In this document: one piece after another, positions 36,399-45,589 of the stretch
Layout of the letters: each line of letters opens with the position of its first letter
How positions within the stretch are numbered: the stretch's first letter is position 1
DNA from: Prosthecodimorpha hirschii
GTDB lineage: Bacteria > Pseudomonadota > Alphaproteobacteria > Rhizobiales > Ancalomicrobiaceae
Reading direction: 5' to 3'
DNA: 64,000 nucleotides
Assembly: GCF_001305515.1 (NCBI RefSeq)
Contig: NZ_LJYW01000001.1
Location: forward strand, 158,226 to 222,225
The notes under the pieces: generated by a model
The model's database searches: none
What the model was told of the DNA's origin: nothing
What the model saw: the letters and a program-made list of their open reading frames with translations, nothing else
Translations under genes and position numbers: made by a program

Positions 36399-38456
36399 AT
36401 GACCTGGCGCATGGGCATCGATTCCGGTGGAACCTTCACCGACGTCTGCATGTTCGACGAGGCGACCGGCGACATCCGGGTATGGAAGGTCTCCTCCACG
36501 CCCGACGACCCCTCCCGCGGCATCGTCCGCGGGATCGAGGACGGGCTCGACCGGCTCGGCATTCCGGCCGCCGCCCTCGGCTTTCTCGGCCATGGCACGA
36601 CAGTCGGCACCAACGCACTGATCCAGCGGCGCGGCGCGAAGACCGGGCTCGTCACCAATGACGGCTTCCGCGACCTGCTCGAGATCGGCCGGCAGAAGCG
36701 GCCCGATCTCTACGATCTGCAGGCCGACAAGCCCGAGGTGCTGGTCGGGCGCGCCCTGCGCCTGGAGGTTCCCGAGCGCATCCGCCACGACGGGACGGTC
36801 GAGACGGCCCTCGACGAGGCGGCGGTGCGTGACGCGGCGCGGGCGCTGGCCGCGGCCGGCGTCGCGGCCGTTGCGGTCAGCTTCCTCTACGGTTTCGTGC
36901 GCCCCGAACACGAAGCCCGCGCCAAGGCGATCATCGAGGCGGAATGTCCCGGCGTCTTCGTGTCCGCCGGCCATGAGGTGGCACCGGAGTTCCGCGAATA
37001 CGAACGGCTCTCGACCACGGTGGTCAACGCCTATCTCGGTCCGGTGATGGAGGGCTATATCCGCCGCCTCGACGCCCGGCTCGCCGAACTCGGCCTTGCC
37101 GTCCGCCCGCTCCTGACCCAGTCGAACGGCGGCGTCACCGGCTTCGACCAGGCCGCCCGCCTGCCCGTCCGTACCGTGCTGTCGGGACCGTCGACCGGCG
37201 TCGTCGCCATGCAGGCGATCGGTGCCACCACCGGCTTCGACCGGATCATCACCTTCGACATGGGCGGCACGTCGAGCGACGTGGCCCTGCTCCGCGACGG
37301 GCGCTGCCAGCTCGCCAGCGAGGCCGTCGTGCACGGCTATCCGATCAAGGCGCCGATGCTCGACATCCACACGGTCGGCGCGGGCGGCGGCTCCATCGCC
37401 CATATCGACTCGGGCGGCCTGCTGAAGGTCGGGCCGCAGAGCTGCGGCGCCTTTCCGGGTCCGGTCTGCTACGACCAGGGCAGCACCGAACCGGCCGTCA
37501 CCGACGCCAATGTGGTGCTGCAGACCCTGAACCCGACCCATCTCCTGGCCGGGCGCATGGCGATCCGCCGCGACCTGTCGCTCGCCGCGATCGAGGGTCT
37601 CGCCCGGCGCCTCGGGCTCGGCACGATGGAGACGGCGCAGGGGATCATCTCGGTGGTCACCGCCAACATGGCGCGCGCCATCCGGGTGGTGTCCGTGCAG
37701 CGGGGCCACGATCCGCGCGACTACGCGCTCGCCGCCTTCGGCGGAGCCGGGCCGCTGCATGCCGCCCGTCTCGCCCGCGAACTCGGCATGACGCGGGTGA
37801 TCGTGCCGCGCTTTCCCGGCATCCTCTGCGCCATGGGGCTGCTGCTGACCGATCTGCGTGCCGACTTCGCCGCCACCCGCCTGCTGACCCTGGAGGAGGC
37901 CTCGCTTGATCCGCTCGAAGCGCTGTTCGCCGGTCTCGCCCGCGACGCCGATGCCTGGCTGGCCGCCGAAGGTCTGTCGGTCGCGGCGCGGCGTCTGACC
38001 CGCACCGTCGACATGCGCTATCGCGGGCAGAACTACGAGCTGCCCGTGGCCCTGCCCGACGGCCCGCTCGGCCCGGCGACGCTCGTCGCACTCGCGCGCG
38101 GCTTCGAGGCGCTGCATCGCGAGCGCTACGGCTTCCTGGCCGAGGGCGAGACGATCCAGATCGTCACTGCACGGATCGAGGCGGCCGGCCTGGTCCCCAA
38201 GGCGCGGTTCGAGCCGCGGCCCGACGCCGGCCCGGACGCTTCGGCGGCCCTTACCGGCCGGCGCGACGTCTGGATGCCCGAGGCGGGCGGCTTCGTCGCC
38301 ACGCCGGTCTATGCCCGCGAACGGCTGGCGCCCGGCAACCGGATCGAGGGGCCGGCGATCGTCGAGCAGATGGACACCACCACGGTGGTGCTGCCGGGCA
38401 TGATCGCGCGCGTCGATGCCTACGAGACCCTGATCCTGGAGGACGGCCGGTCATGA
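36399..38456 (+). CDS. hyuA: Hydantoinase/oxoprolinase subunit A (HyuA)
   Basis: 685 residues. The N-terminal GIDSGGTFTDVC and FLGHGTTVGTNALIQRRGA are the signature of the HyuA ATP-binding half, with FDMGGTSSDVAL and GAGGGSIAHIDSGG in the centre. The family includes N-methylhydantoinase, 5-oxoprolinase, acetone/acetophenone carboxylase and caprolactamase subunits, which use ATP to open or carboxylate substrates. ATG 36399 is preceded by CGACGAGG. The stop overlaps hyuB (ATGA), giving the expected AB pair. The substrate is unknown, but the neighbouring amino-acid operon favours a cyclic amide. Confidence 0.9.
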   Translation: MTWRMGIDSGGTFTDVCMFDEATGDIRVWKVSSTPDDPSRGIVRGIEDGLDRLGIPAAALGFLGHGTTVGTNALIQRRGAKTGLVTNDGFRDLLEIGRQKRPDLYDLQADKPEVLVGRALRLEVPERIRHDGTVETALDEAAVRDAARALAAAGVAAVAVSFLYGFVRPEHEARAKAIIEAECPGVFVSAGHEVAPEFREYERLSTTVVNAYLGPVMEGYIRRLDARLAELGLAVRPLLTQSNGGVTGFDQAARLPVRTVLSGPSTGVVAMQAIGATTGFDRIITFDMGGTSSDVALLRDGRCQLASEAVVHGYPIKAPMLDIHTVGAGGGSIAHIDSGGLLKVGPQSCGAFPGPVCYDQGSTEPAVTDANVVLQTLNPTHLLAGRMAIRRDLSLAAIEGLARRLGLGTMETAQGIISVVTANMARAIRVVSVQRGHDPRDYALAAFGGAGPLHAARLARELGMTRVIVPRFPGILCAMGLLLTDLRADFAATRLLTLEEASLDPLEALFAGLARDADAWLAAEGLSVAARRLTRTVDMRYRGQNYELPVALPDGPLGPATLVALARGFEALHRERYGFLAEGETIQIVTARIEAAGLVPKARFEPRPDAGPDASAALTGRRDVWMPEAGGFVATPVYARERLAPGNRIEGPAIVEQMDTTTVVLPGMIARVDAYETLILEDGRS

Positions 38457-40120
38457 GCGATACGTTCCCTTCCGTCGATCCGGTCGCCGCGATCGACCCG
38501 ATCACCGCGATCGACCCGATCGCCGTGGACCCGATCACCGTCGAGGTGATCGGATCGGCGCTCGTCTCGATCGTCGAGGAGATGGGCGAGACGCTGGTGC
38601 GCTCGTCCTATTCGACCAACATCAAGGAGCGGCGCGACTGCTCGACCGCGCTCTTCACCCACGCCGGCGAGACGCTGTGCCAGGCCGAGCACATCCCGAT
38701 GCATCTCGGCTCGTTCATCGGCATCGTCCCGGCGATCCTGGCGCGCCACCCGATCGAGACGATGCGCCCCGGCGATGTCTTCATCGGCAACGATGCCTAT
38801 GAGGGTGGCGGCACCCACCTGCCCGACTTCGTGCTCGCCGAGCCGATCTTCGTCGACGGCGCGATCATCGCCTGGGCGGTCAACACCGCCCATCACTCCG
38901 ACTTCGCCGACCGCGGCCACGCGCATATCTTCCAGGAAGGCCTGCGCATTCCGCCGATCCGGCTGAAGCGCGCGGGCGAGATCGTCGCCGATGTCGAGGC
39001 GCTGATCCTGCTCAATTGCCAGGTCCCGCGCGAACGCCTTTCCGACCTCCGCGCCCAGATGGCCGCCAACCGGCTCGGGGTCGCGCGGCTGCAGGAACTC
39101 GCCGCCCGCTACGGCACCGCCCGTCTGCTGGCCGCCGGCGCGGCCCTGATGGCCTATGCCGAGCGCAAGATGCGCGCCGGTCTCGCCGCCATCCCGGACG
39201 GCACGTGGTCCTTTGCCGATGTCTTCGACAATCCCGAGATCGACGGCGAGTTGACCTTCTCGCTGACGCTGACCAAGCGCGGCGAGACCGTGCATCTCGC
39301 CTTCGACGCCCCGCCGCAGCAGCGCGCCGGCTTCAACATGACTTTCACGGCCCTGCTCTCGACCGTCTACTACGCGGTCAAGGCGGTCGTGGATCCGTCC
39401 ATCCTGCCCAATGCCGGGCTCGCCCGTCCGATCACGGTCAGCGCCCCATCGGGCAGCGTGCTCAACTGCCGGGCGCCGGCGGCGGTCTTCAACCGCATCG
39501 GCCCGTGCCAGCGGGTGGTCGACCTGGTCTTCGGCGCCTTCGCCCAGGTGGTGCCGGAGCGGGTCACCGCGGCCGCCTGCGGCACCGTGATGGTGGCGAG
39601 TTTCGACGGCGTCGATCCCCTGACCGGCGAGACCTGGATCTATCTCGAGACGATCGGCGGCGGCGGCGGGGCGCGCTCGGCCAAGGACGGGCTCGACGGC
39701 ATCCAGGTGCACATGACCAACACCTCCAACCTGCCGGTGGAGGCCCTGGAGATCGAGTATCCGCTGACGGTGCTGCGCTACGAACTGGCGGAAGGGTCCG
39801 CCGGGCCGGGCCGGCAGCGCGGCGGGATGGGGCTGCGCCGCGTCTATCGCGCCGAGACCGACTGCCGGATCGAGATCGACACCTCGCGCCTGCGCTCGGC
39901 GCCGTGGGGCATCGCCGGCGGCGGCCCGGCCGCCGGTTCGTCCCTAGATCTCGGGGCCGGCACCGCGCCGCTGGCCGCCGGCCGCGGCACGCTGGCCTCC
40001 GGCGGCATCCTGACCCTGGTGACGCCGGGCGGCGGCGGTTACGGCGACCCGCGCGAGCGTACGCCCGCCGCAACGGCACGCGACCGCGCCGACGGACTGA
40101 CCGTCGCGGGCGATCGCTGA
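38453..40120 (+). CDS. hyuB: Hydantoinase/oxoprolinase subunit B (HyuB)
   Basis: 555 residues with the HyuB core: DPITVEVIGSALVSIVEEMG, SSYSTNIKERRDCSTALF, AEHIPMHLGSF, GDVFIGNDAYEGGGTHLPD and the C-terminal VTPGGGGYGDP. Forms the hydrolytic or carboxylating partner of HyuA. The extreme N terminus is unusual, with the units AIDPIT, AIDPIA and VDPIT in a row, encoded by near-identical 18-base repeats (38488-38538). The normal family start corresponds to the last unit. ATG 38453 overlaps the hyuA stop. Confidence 0.9.
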   Translation: MSDTFPSVDPVAAIDPITAIDPIAVDPITVEVIGSALVSIVEEMGETLVRSSYSTNIKERRDCSTALFTHAGETLCQAEHIPMHLGSFIGIVPAILARHPIETMRPGDVFIGNDAYEGGGTHLPDFVLAEPIFVDGAIIAWAVNTAHHSDFADRGHAHIFQEGLRIPPIRLKRAGEIVADVEALILLNCQVPRERLSDLRAQMAANRLGVARLQELAARYGTARLLAAGAALMAYAERKMRAGLAAIPDGTWSFADVFDNPEIDGELTFSLTLTKRGETVHLAFDAPPQQRAGFNMTFTALLSTVYYAVKAVVDPSILPNAGLARPITVSAPSGSVLNCRAPAAVFNRIGPCQRVVDLVFGAFAQVVPERVTAAACGTVMVASFDGVDPLTGETWIYLETIGGGGGARSAKDGLDGIQVHMTNTSNLPVEALEIEYPLTVLRYELAEGSAGPGRQRGGMGLRRVYRAETDCRIEIDTSRLRSAPWGIAGGGPAAGSSLDLGAGTAPLAAGRGTLASGGILTLVTPGGGGYGDPRERTPAATARDRADGLTVAGDR

Positions 40121-40424
40121 ACGCCGCGCGACCGTCCGGGAGGCCCGCCCCGCCGACCGCCGCGCCCATGGCGGTGACGGCCGGGGCCGTCTCCGGACCG
40201 TCGGCACGACCGGGATCGCCGAACCGGAGCGGGACGCCGCGGCAACGACCGGGCGCCGGTGCCGGACGGCCCGGACGGCCCGGACGGCCTGTCGATCCGC
40301 GACCCGAGAAAGAACGCAACCCGTCGGCGAATTTTCACCTGACCTGTCGGCATGATGACAGGGCGGGCGTCCTGTGCTGCAGTCGCGCCGAAAGAGCGGG
40401 ACGCAGCAGAGGAGCAAGGCGGAC
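40121..40424. other. Intergenic stretch after hyuB, no gene seen
   Basis: GC-rich sequence with short GGCCCGGAC repeats around 40265-40285. No gene or clear terminator is visible. The last 25 bases hold the AGAGGAGCAAGG ribosome site of the DUF1579 gene. Confidence 0.4.
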
Positions 40425-40922
40425 ATGTCCAGTGCCGAGAATAGTGCGGAGAATGATGGCGCGCCCGGATTTGCGATGCCGGAACCGACGGCCGAGCATC
40501 GATGGCTCGAGCGCTTCGTCGGCACATGGACGATGACCGGCCATGACGGCGTCGGCAGTTGGGTCGAAACGATCCGTTCGATCGGCGGATTGTGGGTGAT
40601 CGCCGAAGGCGAAGGCGAGATGGGCGGCTGCGGTCGGCACACCACCGTGATGACGATCGGCTTCGATCCGGCCAAGGGACGGTTCCTCGGAACCTTCCTC
40701 GGCTCGATGATGACCCATCTCTGGATCTACGAGGGGGTTCTGGACGGCGATCGTCTGGTCCTCGACACCGTCGGGCCCGACATGAGCAGTTCGGGCGGCC
40801 TGAAGCGCTTCCAGGACATCATCGAACTGATGCCGGACGGCTCGCGCCGGCTGACATCGCTGATCGAGACGGACGACGGGACCTGGAAGACCTTCATGGA
40901 AGCCGCCTACAGCCGGGCTTGA
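40425..40922 (+). CDS. DUF1579 family protein
   Basis: 165 residues matching DUF1579: HRWLERFVGTWTMTGHDG, then GGLWVIAEGEGEM, IGFDPAKGRFLGTFLGSMM and LWIYEGVLDGDRLVLDT. These are small lipocalin-like beta-barrel proteins of unknown function. ATG 40425 follows a good GAGGAGCAAGG. Seems to be a single-gene unit between hyuAB and the NnrS gene. Confidence 0.8.
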   Translation: MSSAENSAENDGAPGFAMPEPTAEHRWLERFVGTWTMTGHDGVGSWVETIRSIGGLWVIAEGEGEMGGCGRHTTVMTIGFDPAKGRFLGTFLGSMMTHLWIYEGVLDGDRLVLDTVGPDMSSSGGLKRFQDIIELMPDGSRRLTSLIETDDGTWKTFMEAAYSRA

Positions 40923-41100
40923 TGTCGGCCCCGACCGATGGCGGCCGGCCGGCCCCTGCCGTGCGACGTCCCGCGGTCGCTCGTGACCCTCCCGGTTTGC
41001 CGCGCGGGGGTTTCGGATGCCGGCGCCCGGCGCCGGTAGAACACGCCCGGAGCCGGCTCGTCCCTTCCGAACGGAGCGGGCACCCTGCCGTCGCCGCCGC

Positions 41101-41114
41101 TTGACCAATGTTCA
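41101..41114 (+). promoter_or_regulatory. Weak FNR/NnrR-like box before the NnrS gene
   Basis: TTGACCAATGTTCA has the 14-bp length and the left half (TTGAC) of FNR/NnrR-type boxes, 60 bases before the NnrS start, but the right half matches poorly. The family is often controlled by NnrR, which is why it is noted. Low confidence. Confidence 0.25.
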
Positions 41115-41173
41115 GGCTGCGGCGGCATCCAGGGGCCATGGTGCGCGGATCGTGAACCGAGGAGGATCCGTCC

Positions 41174-42355
41174 GTGTCCACCGCCGCCCGTTCCCGGGCC
41201 TATGCCGGCCCGGCCATCCTGAGCTGGGGCTTCCGTCCCTTCTTCTTCAGCGCCGGCTTCTGGGCCGTGCTGGCCATGGCGATCTGGCTGCCGCTGTTCG
41301 ACGGCAGCATCAGCCTGCCGACGGCCTTCGCACCGGTCGACTGGCATGTCCACGAAATGCTGTTCGGCTTCGTGCCCGCCGTCATGGCCGGCTTTCTTCT
41401 GACCGCGATCCCGAATTGGACCGGCCGGCTGCCGGTGGTCGGCCGGCCGCTCGGGGCCATGGTGGCGCTCTGGGCTGCCGGCCGCCTGGCGGTCCTCTTC
41501 TCGGGCTGGCTCGGCTGGGCCGTCGCCGCGACGGTCGACGTGGCCTTCCTGCTGGCCCTGGCCGGCGTCGCCTTGCGCGAGATCCGGCAGGCCGGCAGTG
41601 GGCGCAACCTGCCGGTCGTCGGGATCGTCCTCCTGATGGCCGGTGCCAACCTGGCCTTCCACCTGGAGGCCCGGACCGGGTCGGCGAGCGTCTCCGCGCG
41701 GGCCGGTCTCGCCCTCGTCGTCCTGCTGATCGCCCTGATCGGCGGCCGGATCATCCCGAGCTTCACCGGCAACTGGCTGACCCGGCAGGGGGCGGCCGTC
41801 CGGCCCGCGCCGTTCGGCCGCTTCGACAAGGCCGTCATGGCGTTGGCGGCGGTCGCGCTGGCCTTCTGGACGGTCGGTCCCGACAGGCCGGTCGCCGGCG
41901 TCGCCCTGACGGCGGCCGGTGCCGGTCACCTGATCCGACTGGCCCGCTGGCAGGGACACCGCGTCCTGTCCGATCGGCTGGTCCTGGTGCTGCATGCCGG
42001 CTACGGCTTTCTTGTCGCCGGCCTCATCCTGGCCGGTCTGCACGGACTGGCGCCGGCCGTCGTTCCGCAGGCGGCCGGGATCCATGCGCTCGGCGTCGGC
42101 GCGATCGGAACCATGACGCTTGCCGTCATGACCCGCGCCACGCTCGGCCATACCGGGCGTCCTCTCGTCGCCTCCGCGGCGACCCAGTTCCTCTATGCCG
42201 GGATTGCCGTGGCGACGATCGGCCGGGTCGCCATGGCCTGCCTCGACGGCGACCGCACGGCGCTTCTCCTCGCAGCCTTCGCGTGGCTGGCAGCCTTCGG
42301 CACCTTCGTCTGGGCCTATGGGCGGGCCCTCGTCCGGCCGCGGCTGGACGGCTGA
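41174..42355 (+). CDS. NnrS family membrane protein
   Basis: 393 residues with about twelve hydrophobic helices. NnrS landmarks are visible: WGFRPFFFSAGFWA near the start, WHVHEMLFGFVPAVMAGFLLTAIPNWTG, GGRIIPSFTGNWL and MTLAVMTRATLGHTGR. NnrS is a haem- and copper-containing inner-membrane protein that helps relieve nitric oxide stress. GTG 41174 follows GAGGAGG. It is convergent with an ArsR-type regulator, the stops being 16 bases apart. No denitrification gene is near. Confidence 0.9.
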   Translation: MSTAARSRAYAGPAILSWGFRPFFFSAGFWAVLAMAIWLPLFDGSISLPTAFAPVDWHVHEMLFGFVPAVMAGFLLTAIPNWTGRLPVVGRPLGAMVALWAAGRLAVLFSGWLGWAVAATVDVAFLLALAGVALREIRQAGSGRNLPVVGIVLLMAGANLAFHLEARTGSASVSARAGLALVVLLIALIGGRIIPSFTGNWLTRQGAAVRPAPFGRFDKAVMALAAVALAFWTVGPDRPVAGVALTAAGAGHLIRLARWQGHRVLSDRLVLVLHAGYGFLVAGLILAGLHGLAPAVVPQAAGIHALGVGAIGTMTLAVMTRATLGHTGRPLVASAATQFLYAGIAVATIGRVAMACLDGDRTALLLAAFAWLAAFGTFVWAYGRALVRPRLDG

Positions 42356-42371
42356 GCCAAGAGCCGGCCGA

Positions 42372-42713
42372 TCAGCGGCAATAGATGTCGTAGAGAACGG
42401 CGATCAGCCGGCGGACCTCATCGGAAGCCAGGCGGTAGTAGATGGTTTGGCTTTCGCGCCGGGTGGCGACGATGCCGAGATCGCGCAACCGCGCCAGATG
42501 CTGGGACAGCGCCGACTGCCCGAGCCCGACGGCTTCGGCCAAGGCGCCGACCGACATTTCGGCTTCCATCAGCCGGCACAGGGCCAGGAGGCGCTTGGTG
42601 TGTCCGAGCGCCGCCAGCAGGCGCGCCGCCTGATCGGCCTTGCCTTCGAGGATATCGAGATCCGAGGGCTGCGACCGACGGGTCTCGGGCGCCTCGATAT
42701 CGGTTATTGCCAT
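42372..42713 (-). CDS. ArsR-family regulator with SqrR/BigR-like cysteine pair
   Basis: 113 residues of ArsR winged-helix fold: ALGHTKRLLALCRLMEAEMS, the recognition part GLGQSALSQHLARLRDLGIV and the wing TRRESQTIYYRL. Cys46 and Cys112 are the only cysteines and stand 66 residues apart, the same spacing as the two reactive cysteines of the persulfide sensors SqrR and BigR. Metal-binding motifs of ArsR or SmtB (CxC or the alpha5 His set) are absent. It likely represses genes for sulfide or reactive sulfur handling; targets are not evident, since it points toward NnrS and away from the FucU gene. Confidence 0.8.
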   Translation of the reverse strand: MAITDIEAPETRRSQPSDLDILEGKADQAARLLAALGHTKRLLALCRLMEAEMSVGALAEAVGLGQSALSQHLARLRDLGIVATRRESQTIYYRLASDEVRRLIAVLYDIYCR

Positions 42714-42856
42714 TTCGACTTCCTCCTGGGCCCAAGACGGCGCCGGCCACCCGCCCGATCGCGCCCCCTGCGTCGACGGCGGGCCGCACAGGTCGGACCG
42801 GTACGGCAGCATGCCTCTTTCTTGCGTGATTTCAACGCCGGCGGCAGATATCCGGA

Positions 42857-43321
42857 CTAGGTGGGCCTGGTCGGTTCCGGTGCAACCACGCCCTTGCGCA
42901 AGGCGACGTTGCCATAGAAGCGGCGCTCGCCGGTCCGCACGATCGCATAGGCGTTTGCCGCGCGGGCATAGAAGGCGTGGCGTTCGAGACCGACGAGCGG
43001 ACGATGGCGCCCTTCCGCCGCGTCGACGACCAGCTGGGCCTCGGCCTGCACGTCCGGGACCGCCGCGGGATCGCCGACCACCTCCATCCGGGCCAGGGCA
43101 TCGTCCACGAAATCGTCGAGCGGATAGAGCGTCAGGATCGCCGCCAGCGCCTGCGGCAGGGACAGGTTCTCCATGCTCAGCGACCGGCCGAGGCGGGTCT
43201 GGCGGGCGACGGAGTCGGCCGGGAAATTGGCATCGACCAGAACGAGATCGTCGCCATGGCCCATGGCCATCAGCGCGTGCAGCAGATCGGCATTGAGCCG
43301 CGGATCGAGTCCCTTCAGCAC
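42857..43321 (-). CDS. fucU: RbsD/FucU family protein, likely L-fucose mutarotase
   Basis: 154 residues of the RbsD/FucU decameric mutarotase fold: LKGLDPRLNADLLHALMAMGHGDDLVLVDANFP, with the catalytic His in MGHGD, and the end FYARAANAYAIVRTGERRFYGN typical of FucU. It interconverts alpha and beta anomers of L-fucose. GTG 43321 is the start matching family length. Divergent from the aldose dehydrogenase and lactonase genes across 232 bp, consistent with one L-fucose catabolic cluster. Confidence 0.85.
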   Translation of the reverse strand: MLKGLDPRLNADLLHALMAMGHGDDLVLVDANFPADSVARQTRLGRSLSMENLSLPQALAAILTLYPLDDFVDDALARMEVVGDPAAVPDVQAEAQLVVDAAEGRHRPLVGLERHAFYARAANAYAIVRTGERRFYGNVALRKGVVAPEPTRPT

Positions 43322-43553
43322 GGCGCGTCCTCCGATTTCGTGCGGGCCGGCAGGATAGCGTCGGCGACCGGGACCGCAATGCGCCACCGGACCTATTCGG
43401 CGGAGATGCCCCTTGCTAGTCTCCCGCCCGAACCGCCCGGCTGACAGGGGCGGATGGGTGCCCGACGGGCCATTCCCCCGCCGCCGTGGCGACCGGACGC
43501 CCGGCGCTGCGGTCCGGGGGCGTCCGGCGCGGTCCGGCGGGAGGACATCGGCA

Positions 43554-44591
43554 ATGCGCACGCGGCGATTCGATCGGATCGGGAATGGCGGTCTGACCTT
43601 CACCGAACTCGGCCTCGGCACGGCGCCGTTCGGCAATCTCTACAAGGCGATCACGGAGGCGGAGGCGGACGCCGTGCTGGAGGCGGCCTGGACGAGCGGC
43701 GTGCGCTACATCGATACCGCCCCGCAATATGGCTACGGCCTGTCCGAGACCCGGCTGAACCGGTTCCTGCGCGGCGTGAAGCGCGACGACTATGTCATCT
43801 CGACCAAGGTGGGCCGCCTGCTCAAGGCCTGTCCGCCGGCCGAGCGCTCCGGCCAGGGCAAGTTCTTCGACACGCCGAGCCGCCGCGAGGTGTTCGACTA
43901 CAGCTATGACGGCGTGATGCGCTCGTTCGAGGCCTCGCTGGAACGGCTGGGGCTCGACCGGGTCGACATCCTGTTCGCCCACGATCTCGATGTCTTCACC
44001 CATGGCAGCCAGGCGGCCCTCGACGAACGGCTCGAGGCGTTCATGCGCTCGGGCTACTACGCGCTGCTCTCGCTGCGCGACCAGGGCGCCATCCGAGCCT
44101 TCGGCGCGGGCGTCAACGAATGGCAATCCTGCGAAACCATGGCGCGGCGGGGCGACTTCGACCTGTTCCTGCTCGCCGGCCGCTACACGCTCCTGGAACA
44201 GCAGGCTCTCGACAGCTTCCTGCCGCTGTGCGAGGCGCGCGGCATCGGAATCGTGCTCGGCGGGCCCTACAATTCCGGCCTCCTCGCCACCGGTCCCCGC
44301 CCCGGCGCCTTCTACAACTACAATCCGGCGCCGGCGGAGATCCTGGACCGGACCGGACGGCTGCAGGCGGTCTGCCAGCGGCACGGCGTCCGCCTGATCG
44401 AGGCGGCCTTGCGCTTCCCCCTCGCCCACCCGGCCGTGGTCTCGGTGATACCGGGCGGCCAGAGCGCCGCGGAGGTGCGCGGCAATCTCGACATCCTCGG
44501 AGCGACCATTCCGGACGCGCTGTGGGCTGACCTGAAGCGCGAAGGCCTCCTCGCCCCGAACGCTCCCGTCCCCGGCGAGGCCCGGTCGTGA
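43554..44591 (+). CDS. Aldo/keto reductase, L-fucose (D-threo-aldose) 1-dehydrogenase type
   Basis: 345 residues of aldo/keto reductase fold. N-terminal FTELGLGTAPFGNLYKAI, then IDTAPQYGYGLSE with catalytic Asp and Tyr, STKVGRLLK with the Lys, and DILFAHDLD with the His. This subgroup (LIGHT/D-threo-aldose 1-dehydrogenase) oxidises L-fucose to the lactone with NAD(P). ATG 43554 is preceded by GCGGGAGGAC. The stop overlaps the lactonase start, supporting the shared pathway. Confidence 0.85.
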   Translation: MRTRRFDRIGNGGLTFTELGLGTAPFGNLYKAITEAEADAVLEAAWTSGVRYIDTAPQYGYGLSETRLNRFLRGVKRDDYVISTKVGRLLKACPPAERSGQGKFFDTPSRREVFDYSYDGVMRSFEASLERLGLDRVDILFAHDLDVFTHGSQAALDERLEAFMRSGYYALLSLRDQGAIRAFGAGVNEWQSCETMARRGDFDLFLLAGRYTLLEQQALDSFLPLCEARGIGIVLGGPYNSGLLATGPRPGAFYNYNPAPAEILDRTGRLQAVCQRHGVRLIEAALRFPLAHPAVVSVIPGGQSAAEVRGNLDILGATIPDALWADLKREGLLAPNAPVPGEARS

Positions 44592-45442
44592 CCCGGCGCA
44601 TCGACGCCCACCAGCATTACTGGGAACCCCGCCGCGGCGACTACGGCTGGATGCCGGCCGACGATCCGGTGCTGTCGCGCTCCTATCGGCCGGCCGACCT
44701 CGCCCCCCAACTGGACGGGGCCGGTTTCGAGGCGACCGTTCTGGTCCAGGCGGCACCGACCCCGGACGAGACCGAGTATCTGCTCGGCATCGCCGACGCC
44801 TGCCCGACGGTCGCCAAGGTGGTCGGCTGGATCGACTTCGAACGGCCGGACCAGCGCGCCCGCCTGGAGCGCTTCGCCGCACATCCGAAATTCGCCGGTA
44901 TCCGCCCGATGATCCAGGACATCGCGGATGTCGACTGGATGCTGCGGGCCGACGTGCAATGGGCCTTCGCGGCCGCGGGCGACCTCGACCTGACCTTCGA
45001 TGCCCTCGGCTTCTCCCGTCACCTCGACAACTTCCTGACCGTCTTCCGCCGGAATCCGGGCCTGCGGGTGGTCGTCGATCATGCGATGAAGCCGCGCATC
45101 CGCGACCGCGGCACGGCCGCCGACGACTTTTCGGCCTGGGCGGCCGGCATGGCCGCGATCGCGCGGGAGACGCAGGCCTTCTGCAAGCTGTCCGGACTGG
45201 TCACCGAAGCCGAGCCGGGATGGACGATCGAGGCGCTCAAGCCCACCGTCGACCATCTGCTCGATACATTCGGCCCGCGGCGGCTGATGTTCGGCTCGGA
45301 CTGGCCGGTCTGCCGGCTCAGGACCGAATATGCCGGCTGGGTCTCTGCGGCGGAGGCGCTGACGGCCGATCTCGGCGCGACCGATCGGGCCGAGATCTTC
45401 GGCGGCACCGCCGCCCGGTTCTATCGGATCGGCCGGCGCTGA
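44588..45442 (+). CDS. Amidohydrolase-2 family lactonase, likely L-fuconolactonase
   Basis: 284 residues. The metal-binding IDAHQHYW motif and GSDWPVC near the end are those of the amidohydrolase_2 group with L-fuconolactone and L-rhamnono-lactone hydrolases. VVVDHAMKP supplies a His. It would open the lactone made by the upstream dehydrogenase. GTG 44588 overlaps the preceding stop by four bases. Fuconate dehydratase and aldolase are not in the window, so the pathway must be completed elsewhere. Confidence 0.85.
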   Translation: MTRRIDAHQHYWEPRRGDYGWMPADDPVLSRSYRPADLAPQLDGAGFEATVLVQAAPTPDETEYLLGIADACPTVAKVVGWIDFERPDQRARLERFAAHPKFAGIRPMIQDIADVDWMLRADVQWAFAAAGDLDLTFDALGFSRHLDNFLTVFRRNPGLRVVVDHAMKPRIRDRGTAADDFSAWAAGMAAIARETQAFCKLSGLVTEAEPGWTIEALKPTVDHLLDTFGPRRLMFGSDWPVCRLRTEYAGWVSAAEALTADLGATDRAEIFGGTAARFYRIGRR

Positions 45443-45589
45443 CGGCGGCGTGGCGGAGATCGAAGCGGCCAGCCGCGCGACGGTTCCGCGGCAGTGCCGA
45501 TGCCAACGCGGCATCCGCTCGGAAGAACTTGAATAAGGCCCGGCAAGTTTCTGTTTTCAAAAACCTTTCGGATCGGCTCGGAGCTGGAT

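Noticed and set aside
40255-40290. Short GGCCCGGAC repeats as a possible CRISPR or iteron array
   Set aside because: Units are only nine bases, adjacent and without spacers; simple GC-rich slippage.
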